Source of the DNA: Phymorhynchus buccinoides
Taxonomy: Eukaryota > Mollusca > Gastropoda > Neogastropoda > Raphitomidae
DNA: 64,000 nt
Reading direction: 5' to 3'
Assembly: GCA_017654935.2 (NCBI GenBank)
Contig: CM065686.1
Location: forward strand, 36,009,866-36,073,865
Below, in pieces: positions 56,366 to 64,000 of the stretch. Numbering within the stretch: the first letter of the stretch is position 1; each line of letters starts with the position of its first letter. The notes under the pieces were generated by a model that made no database searches, had not been told where the DNA came from, and saw only the letters and a list, made by a program, of their open reading frames with translations. Both the position numbers and the translations under genes were made by a program.

Positions 56366-56872
56366 TTAAAGGTGCTGGATGGATGAGTTTTTGCAAGAAA
56401 TTAAACATGTCGAGATCACCAGGAAAACACCTTTCACAGAGATCGCAACACTCACTTTGCTCTGGTTTCCTAGAAGTCAAATCGGCGATTCCTCCTTGGC
56501 GGAGGTGCTGGAAGTCAGATTCTTTGAGTGAAAGAGAAGGCTTTTCTAAATGCCGCCTGATTTAGACCATTGATAGTTTGCCCGAAATTTCCTCAATACA
56601 AACCTTTTTTTTCTTATTGCTGCTTTACTATGTGTTACTCAGTTAAAAAAAATAGCCTAAACCAACAAAAACTACTCTGAGTGTCCTCCATCCACCCAAC
56701 CCTTCCAAAATAGCTTATCTCTCTCTCCGGGAACTCCGCCAAGGAGGAATCGCCGTTTTGACTTCTAGGAAACAAGAGCAAAGTGAGTGTTGCGATCCTT
56801 GAAAAGGCTGTCTTTCTGGTGACCTCGACGTGTTTCTTGCAAAAACCTCATCCGTCAGGGTGTCCCTTTAAA
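56366..56872. mobile_element. Foldback MITE, ~150-bp arms, TTAAAGG ends, copy 2
   Basis: ttaaaggtgctggatggatg left, atccgtcagggtgtcccttt right; inner arms share ctttgctctggtttcctaga and cggcgattcctccttggcgg. Confidence 0.85.
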
Positions 56873-59070
56873 ACTTGTTGCTGCTCTTATTGGGTTACAC
56901 GTAGTCAATTTTATTGTGAAAACTTGACTTTGAATAAATCTATTTAAACCAATAAACAGTATTGTGTTCTTAAGTAGGCCCTATTGATGAACATAAATAT
57001 GCCTCCATTGTAGACTGCTCTATTGGGCGTTTTATCGAAGCCGGTTTGCAAGAGTGAATGCGCTTGTTTATTTCTAGCGCACGGAGTCGCGAAAAGTGAT
57101 TTACTCCCTTCCTAGCCGATGGGGCTGAATGCCTGACGACAAGTAATAGGCAAGGAACAACCAAAGATGTGCGTGCAGCTTGCAGATCTCGCATTGAATC
57201 TCTGACACAATTTTGTCACTGATTTAAAATATAAAAAAATCAGCTCTACTTGTCCACAACACTGTGTGTTTCTCATCACAGATCACGATCTTATTTGTTT
57301 GGCTCAGTTGTCACTGTTGTGATTTAAGTGATTATTTATTCGATCACAAACCCTGCAACTGAGCAAACTCATACTGTCTTGCACGGAAAAGCCACAGAAC
57401 ATAACTTTTTTCATTAGCTTAGGCGGTTCCTGTTCTATTATGTTTCATAATGTTGGGTGTCCGCTGATCAGGACCTGACTGGCTTGGTCACTTAGCTTAG
57501 AGTGAAGGTAGCTGCTCCATTCAGCATCACGTTGGGTGTCCGCTGAAAGGATCCTGACTGACTGGTTCACTTAGCTTAGGGTGATGATGCTCTTTCTCTC
57601 AGTGCTTAAAATCAGTTTATCCCAGGATAGTTTAGTAAATCTTCCCCCCAAAAAGGGGAGGGAAGGGGGCAGTTAGGTAGGCTTCATTACATTTTTTTCC
57701 CTCAAAACGGTTTTGGTAAAAGTGAAATACATTTGCCTGCTATTGTGATCATGAAACCACGCAAACATTTTTTACATACTTACACGTTTGCCTATTCAAA
57801 ACACGTCTGCCTATTCAAAACACGTTTGCCTAGTAAACACTTCAAGTTAAAAAAAAAGAGTGAGGAAGGGGGGAGGTTCGTACGAAAAGGTTTTGAGACT
57901 TTCGGGTCTGGTATGATTTTATTCAAAATTAATGCGCATGCACAGGTGTACTTTACTTTATAACAGCATTAAATACAAATACACTGACACAACAAAGAAA
58001 GACATACTCACATTATTTTAACCAACACTATCCGGGTATCCCCACATCCTCTCAATTTCAGACAAAATTTAAAAATAATTTGTATGATTCAATCTCATTC
58101 CCAGTATGTTGTACTACCAATGATGTAAATTGTTCACTGATTGTCATGTTCCCTCCCATGTGCCTGTAATCTTTAGGACTGCAGGATGTAAAGGAGAAAT
58201 TTGCTATTCACGCTTTTAAAAACAAAATGGTTTATTTTGGATTTTCAAAGGGTATGCAAACAGCAAGTTTGTAACAAGAAAGTGTACTGCATACTGATGT
58301 TTCTCCTGGGGCTTTGGAATGGTGTGCAAATTATGAAATGTGTAGTAAGAAAATGTACTTTACTTCCACCACTCTCCCAGTGCTTGAAATAAGAAAGTGT
58401 ACATAAGCCATCACCCCAACAACCTGGGATAGTGCACCCACTACTCAGAAGTCAAATAGTACACGCTAAGACATTGTTTGGCCTGCACTAGATCTATTTA
58501 TTTAAAAACAAATAATAACAAAATAAATAATAAATAATGTTTTAAAAGAACTTAATCAACTTTTAAGCCCAAAGAGGCACGGGTCGCTCTTTCCATTACA
58601 ACACAACTGTTGTAAGTAGGCCTACAACATAAAATTAAATTACAGGGTTATGGAATCCACAACAATTTACTTAAATGGATAGAAGACTTTTCAAGAATTC
58701 AGTATTGTAATAGTAAAGATGTGAAATCAGTCTGTAGGCTGCACATGTTAACAGTAGTGTTCCTCAAGGTAGTATTCTAGATCCTTTTTAAAAAACTTAT
58801 TTTATGGATGCCTATAGAGAGAGAAAAATAGAGATGTTACGCCTTCTGGAACAATGGATGCCTAGGTGTCTGTCACTGTTTTACAGCTTCTATCACCTAC
58901 CACCTCTGTAAACAAATTTCAGTCTAGCCCTGTAGTTCTAAGTAGAATAGCAGTCGCTTTATCTGCTATGTGAAAGTCATAGTCAGACACAACTGACTCA
59001 GTCAGTGACACACACACACACACACATGATAAATTGTTTGTCTTTTTTTTAATAGATGCCTAGGACGACG
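56873..59070. other. Intergenic DNA with small tandem repeats
   Basis: 57,450-57,590 holds two ~90-bp copies of gttgggtgtccgctga...cacttagcttag. 57,780-57,835 repeats tgcctattcaaaacacg. No gene recognised. Confidence 0.5.
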
Positions 59071-59074
59071 AAAA

Positions 59075-59305
59075 TGGTGTTTTACGTCCTCTTGGTCTGA
59101 ACAGAGATAGTTTAGCTCTCTGGTCTGAATCAGACACATATGGGACATTTGTAAATACAAATATGGTGGGAACAATACTGGAGGCAATGCCCGGAGGCAG
59201 TACGAAACCAGTAAAGTCCCGATTGTTTAAACATTAATGCAGATAGCTGTAGTGGTGACCACGCCTCGGTTAAACCTCATCGGCTATGGCACCGCCACAA
59301 GTTTG
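59075..59305 (-). mobile_element. SINE-like 'tccgggcattgcctcc' family, copy 4
   Basis: The reverse complement matches 9,475-9,690 including the 5' part ccgatgaggtttaaccgagg and ccgaggcgtggt. Direct repeats of gatgcctaggtgtc near 58,860 and 59,310 flank the area. Confidence 0.7.
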
Positions 59306-59719
59306 TATAGATGCCTAGGTGTCGGTCACTGCTTCACAGCTTCTATCACCTACCACCACTGAAAACAAATTTCAGTCCAGCCCTGTAGAAGTAGAATAGC
59401 AGTCGCTTTATCTGCTATGCGAAAGTTATAGTCAGACACAACTGACTCAGTCAGTGACACGCACACACGCATGCTCACACGCACACACACATGATAAATT
59501 GTTTGTCTTTACAATATATGACTGTATGCCCTCTCGACCTTCGCGTGCCTGTGTGTGCGTGTGCGTGTGCGTGTGAGTGTGTGTACGTGCGTGCATGCGT
59601 GTGTGTGTGAGTTGTGTTGTGTGCGTATGTGAGTTGTGGTGTGTGTGTGTGAGTGAGTTGGTGACCCAGTATTTCTTACCACCACTATCAAGCACATTTT
59701 TGTTGCTTTTTTTAAATTT

Positions 59720-60355
59720 ATCTGGAAGGACCAACGTCCTAGTCGTGGATTTTGAAAAGGCCTTTGATAAGATTTACCACTATCTCCTTATGAATAATTT
59801 CGTCGCCACTATGGGATCAGATGTTCAGTCAATAGATTAATTGAGAGCTTCCTTGCAGGCAGGCAGGAAAAAATAGTTGTTGATTGAGCTGCATCCGAAG
59901 CTATCCCTGTAGAATCAGGAGTCCCCCAAGGTTATGTGCTTGGGCCGACCCTTTTCCTGTTGGCATCAATGGTCTTTCGAGGCAACTATCTTCCAATTTC
60001 CTTTCTCTTTGTGGACGACTCTGTCACCGAGCTGTGGACCCTCCCAGAGACCACAAGGATCTCCAACTAGACCTACATGAATTAGCATCATGGGAAAACA
60101 AATGGATGATGTCCTTCCATCCCGACAAATGCAAGAGCCTCGATGTGATCAGGAAGAAAAATCCCCTGATAAAGAACTACCAACTATATGGCCAGGACCT
60201 GGATTGGGTAGAGATGAAAATAAATGTCTGGGCTTTACAATATCACAAGACCTTAGATGGGACACCCACATCTCAAATGTGCGCAGCAAAGTCAGTAAGA
60301 CCCTTGGCTTCCTCCATCGCAACTTAAAAGTAGGGTTAGTCAACATCAAGGAATT
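59720..60355 (+). pseudogene. Decayed LINE reverse transcriptase
   Basis: VVDFEKAFDKIYHYLL, then GVPQGYVLGPTLFLL, FVDDSV, LASWENKWMMSFHPDKC and CLGFTISQDLRWDTHISNV in different frames: RT blocks and the thumb-region motif of a CR1/Jockey-type LINE. Several frameshifts and stops. Confidence 0.88.
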
Positions 60356-60363
60356 TGCATATA

Positions 60364-60538
60364 GGGGAAGACGGGGTAAAAAGCGCATGGGCAAATTTCA
60401 GTCTCATTTTGCCCATGAGACGAGCGTTAATGTCTAGCATTCGTCTCATGGGCAAATTTGACTGAAATTGTCTTTATTTCATGAGATAATTGGGGTGGGC
60501 TTCTTACCCGCCCATGCGCTTTTTACCCCGTCTTCCCC
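60364..60538. mobile_element. TA-MITE, GGGGAAGACGGGGTAAAAAG ends, copy 1
   Basis: TA|GGGGAAGACGGGG ... CCCCGTCTTCCCC|TA. The inner palindrome gcccatgagacga...tcgtctcatgggc is shared with copy 2. The left arm is shortened. Confidence 0.88.
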
Positions 60539-60655
60539 TAAGGCAAGTAGTAAACGGCTTATAATTATGTCACTGCTTAACCCATCCTAGAAAGGTGCCT
60601 GCTATGCCATAGCATTGCCTCTTTAAACTGATGTAAAACTATATCTCTATCTGTA

Positions 60656-60694
60656 CACGTGTGCGTGTGTGTGTGTCACTGTGTGTGTGTGTGT

Positions 60695-60726
<32 letters not shown>

Positions 60727-60750
60727 CCGTGCGTGTGTGCGCGCGCACGC
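60656..60750. repeat. (TG)n microsatellite
   Basis: Interrupted TG dinucleotides followed by GCGCGC. Confidence 0.9.
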
Positions 60751-61480
60751 GCGCCCCTTCCCCCATCCGCCCCACTTTACTCCCACCCTTCTACCCATTC
60801 CCAAATGACAATCCTTCATCCACGACCCCACCCACCCTCTAGTATAATCCCCCGTTTGCTTGCATGCCCCCTTTCCCCTCATACTATATCAAAATTCAAA
60901 CTCAAATTCTTTTATCTGTCGTAAAATCATCAAAGAAATTATGGAACAAACCAAAGCATACGGCGCTCTCGCCACACCGAAATTATTTACACAGATGTGG
61001 TAAACAGTAAACACATAGGCCAACCATGAAAAGAAACAAAACAAAAAGCGCAGGGTAAAGATGGTGACAAAGTAAATGTTATTGAAGCAAATAAGGAGTA
61101 GTAAAACTCGCGTAATCATGTACAGGGACAGCAAAACATTCATGTTCGTATCAACATCGCGATTTATCGTCAGAAGTGGCGTATGCGACGTATCCAAACA
61201 GAAACAGGAAAGTCGATCTACTATCTACGGTAGCTGCCCAACTCACCACCGGAAGTTATAGCAAACAAGGGGACTGTATCAGTGAGCCACCAAACCAAGG
61301 GAAGTAACAACCCCACCTAAAACGGCCAATAATCTCTATCTCTCACCTCAATATTGTATTCGGTTCCTATTTTCCCATTTCTGTCTTTATCTCATTTGTT
61401 ACGAGGTATAATTATGAAGTTATTTGTATACATTTTAATATTGGAGCCGTCAAGATAGACCTATATTAGCTTAAGCAAAG

Positions 61481-61513
<33 letters not shown>
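61481..61513. repeat. Poly-C run (33 bp)
   Basis: 33 C in a row. Similar C or G runs occur near 13,268, 12,571, 22,990, 45,112 and 62,386. Confidence 0.95.
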
Positions 61514-61515
<2 letters not shown>

Positions 61516-62080
61516 TCCCTGGGGCCAAAGATTAGATAAAACTGTTCCTAACTGTAACCTCTATTGGTAAAAACAAAAATCTATACTCAGGGCTTCTGAT
61601 CTTTTCCCCTGTTGAGAATGTTAACGGGTATTTTCACCCCCAGCAGCAAATCTCTCCCCCCCCATGCGCAATGAGCTTTCAACGATTTGGGCTTTCTGCG
61701 TGATCCAGTAGAATTTTAGATCTAGCCTATAGACAGCTTGTGGCAGAAAGGCCTAATATAACAGATGATTGAAATACGTAGAACGTCATTAACTTACTTA
61801 TAAGTTAGTAACGGTCGTGTTCGCGCACAAATCGTCATTTTAATGCGTCATCTCACCCCCTAAATGAGATTTTAAAGGGTAAATCTCACGCACAGTTTCA
61901 GATTCTAGGGGGTGATTTGAGAGCTCTAGTGCGTAAATACGCACAATCTGTACGTTTTCAGAAGCCCTGATACTGTTCAAAAGAAGAAACGCAACAACTG
62001 TTCAGAAAAGCCATTCAATAATAATAATATATTAATATAGCATAACCCCTACTGGTTCTGGACTTGACATATTGGACAGC

Positions 62081-62242
62081 TAAAGGCCAGCCACACGTCC
62101 ACTAAAATCGTACGACTGCACGATACGATTCGATCACGTGGTCTCCAGGAACAAAATGCGCTCCGCGCTTCGAGACCACGTGATCGAATCGTATCGTACA
62201 GTCGTGAGATTTTAGCGGACGTGTGGCTGGCTGGCCCTTTAA
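62081..62242. mobile_element. Near-perfect hairpin MITE, GGCCAGCCAC ends, copy 2
   Basis: taaaggccagccacacgtcc left and inverse right; the stem includes acgatacgattcgatcacgt. Confidence 0.88.
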
Positions 62243-62401
62243 AGCACCTCGGAAAGCGAATGAAATGTCGAAAAAACAACCTTGAAGGTGTAACCGTTTT
62301 GAAGGCCTACCATTCTCGCTTTGTCTCTAATTTTTTCTACTTTTTTTTCCGACATACAAACAAATAACAATGATAAGTAATGGGTCCCCCCCCCCCCCCC
62401 C

Positions 62402-62700
62402 GTGGGGATACCTGGGGATCTTTTGCATAAATAGTTCCCCCACCTTCTGGAAGTTATGTGCTTGTAACTTCCTCTAATCTGTCACTCTCTTTGACTCTTG
62501 CCTTTTCCCTTTGCTTGCTGTCACCTACTATCTTTCTGCCTTACCGGGTCCATTCTCCTGCCTTTTTAAACGCTTTCAAAAAGATTTCCTCCAGCCGAAA
62601 TCGGACATGCTGGGCCTAATTTTAGGCGCATAACGGCAGCATGACGAATCTGCGCTCATAATGGACAGGAAACTGTCTGAGCGATCGAAGAAGAGGAAGA
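62402..62700 (+). mobile_element. ~290-bp SINE-like repeat, copy 3
   Basis: gggatacctggggatctttt, accttctggaagttatgtgc, ccgaaatcggacatgctggg and a GAAGAAGAGGAAGAA tail. The most complete copy of the family at 19,311 and 45,535. Confidence 0.7.
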
Positions 62701-62719
62701 AAGTAATAGGGTGATGCGT

Positions 62720-63760
62720 TTCTTTTTCTTGAACAGCTAAGTCGTGTGCTCATATAGGCCTACGCGCAAATACCGTACGAAACCCCACCGCAATCTGCTG
62801 GAAAAACAAATCCCCAAAAATCTGGAAATAGAAAATACGAAGGAGTGTGCATACACATGCGGAAACCTATCCGCATATTGAATCCGCTTATTTCTTACAA
62901 ACACGCGGAAAATCATCCGCATATGCCATCCTCGTTTCTTACTTCCAGTATGGTGCGGGATTTTTGGTTGCTGATTGCGGACAGGTTTCCGCGTATGCGG
63001 CTGAGCTCATTAGGGGAAGACGGGGTAAAAAGCGCATGGGCGGGTAAGAAGCCCACCCCAATTATCTCATGAAACAAAGAAACTTTCAGTCAAATTTGCC
63101 CATGAGACGAATGCTAGACATTAACGCTCGTCTCATGGGCAAAATGAGACTGAAATTTGCTTCATTTCATGAGATAATTGGGGTGGGCTTCTTACCCGCC
63201 CATGCGCTTTTTACCCCGTCTTCCCCTACGCACGGAAACCTCACGCGCATATCCGCAAATAAGTAAAAGAAAGTGATACATAAAAAGCGGATGGAATAAG
63301 CGTACGCATTAGGCCGGGTTCACATTAGACGCGTAAGTTCCGTACAGAAAACCCTAAATAAGTAGAAGAAAGAAGGATACAAGTTTACGCATATTATAGG
63401 GGAAATTCGGACACGTGCGCAAATCTTTGCCCCTTCTTTGTTTGACTTATTTATGGATTGCGCAGGGGCTTCCGCATGTAATATCCGCTTATGTGTGTAC
63501 ACGGCCTTAGAGCAACAAATTAAGCGGATGGTCATGGAGTAAGCGCATGCATTTCCGCCGTGCGCTTATCCTCCCATCCGCTTACATACCCCGCTATCTT
63601 ATTTTCTTTCTGTCTTTTTTTGGGGTAGATAAGCGCACGAGGTTTCCGCGCGCGCGTAATGATGTGCACAGGCCCGTAATGTACACACACACACCCTTAG
63701 CGCACGTACACACAACTTTTTATTTTTGTACGGAAACCCCGTGAATACAGTAAGTAAAAG
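62720..63760. repeat. Region of repeated 'cgcatatgcgg/ccgcttat' words
   Basis: Many imperfect, partly palindromic words (atccgcatat, gtttccgcgtatgcgg, taagcgcacgaggtttccgc) surround the MITE at 63013. Possibly a decayed foldback element; no boundaries assigned. Confidence 0.45.
63013..63226. mobile_element. TA-MITE, GGGGAAGACGGGGTAAAAAG ends, copy 2
   Basis: Both ~60-bp arms are intact, including gcgcatgggcgggtaagaag and its inverse, with TA at both sides and the inner gcccatgagacga palindrome. Confidence 0.92.
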
Positions 63761-64000
63761 AAAAAAAGAAAAACAATAAACGGACACAAGGGAGGAAACT
63801 CTCTTTCTAATTAACTCCCCTCCGCCAAATTTGATTACGATACCAATCATCTAGCAATGCGTGGATCAGAGCAAAAGTGAGAGAAGCAAAAGAATCATTC
63901 TCAAAAAGAGAATGTGTTCATTTGGTGGTATGTGTTGGCCTTACCCTATACCCACAAGCCAGGCACTTGCTCAGGCCGCACAAACGCGGGCAGGCTGAGG

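Overview
The window is a piece of a repeat-rich animal genome. Its backbone is one conserved locus: the mitochondrial chaperonin pair HSP10 (HSPE1, minus strand) and HSP60 (HSPD1, plus strand), head to head, with both coding regions complete. The predicted HSP10 (102 aa) and HSP60 (574 aa) have the usual animal lengths. The HSP60 start MYRLPT..., the TTAGGG-type telomeric motif and the style of the repeats suggest a lophotrochozoan, probably a mollusc such as a gastropod. That assignment is inference.

Layout. 1-4.9 kb lies downstream of HSP10 and holds MITE-type repeats. 4.9-11.02 kb is HSP10: four coding exons, the first carrying only the ATG, with a 1.2 kb GTTCGGCCGAAC-rich foldback in intron 1. 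11.03-11.14 kb is the probable shared promoter, with a heat-shock element and a CACGTG box. 11.1-15.9 kb precedes the first HSP60 coding exon and holds LINE and SINE fragments, microsatellites and two degenerate satellites. 15.9-49.28 kb is HSP60: 12 coding exons whose splice phases join into one 1725-bp reading frame. Its large introns hold the unusual DNA: minisatellites made of splice junctions, a five-copy segmental duplication, a foldback with telomeric repeats in its arms, a nearly complete DIRS tyrosine-recombinase retrotransposon (35,736-41,329) nested in a small DNA transposon, and nested hAT-like, piggyBac-like, Tc1-like and pogo-like derivatives. 49.3-50.9 kb is a probable HSP60 3' UTR. 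50.9-64 kb has no recognisable gene; it holds MITEs, hairpin elements and decayed LINEs.

How the parts relate. HSP10 and HSP60 form the folding machine of the mitochondrial matrix (an ATP-driven barrel and its lid), and divergent transcription from one heat-shock promoter would keep them co-expressed. The rest is mostly parasitic or repeated DNA. Several insertions can be dated relative to one another, because a duplicated segment elsewhere in the window preserves the empty site. All coordinates and joins were read by eye; no alignment or database search was run.
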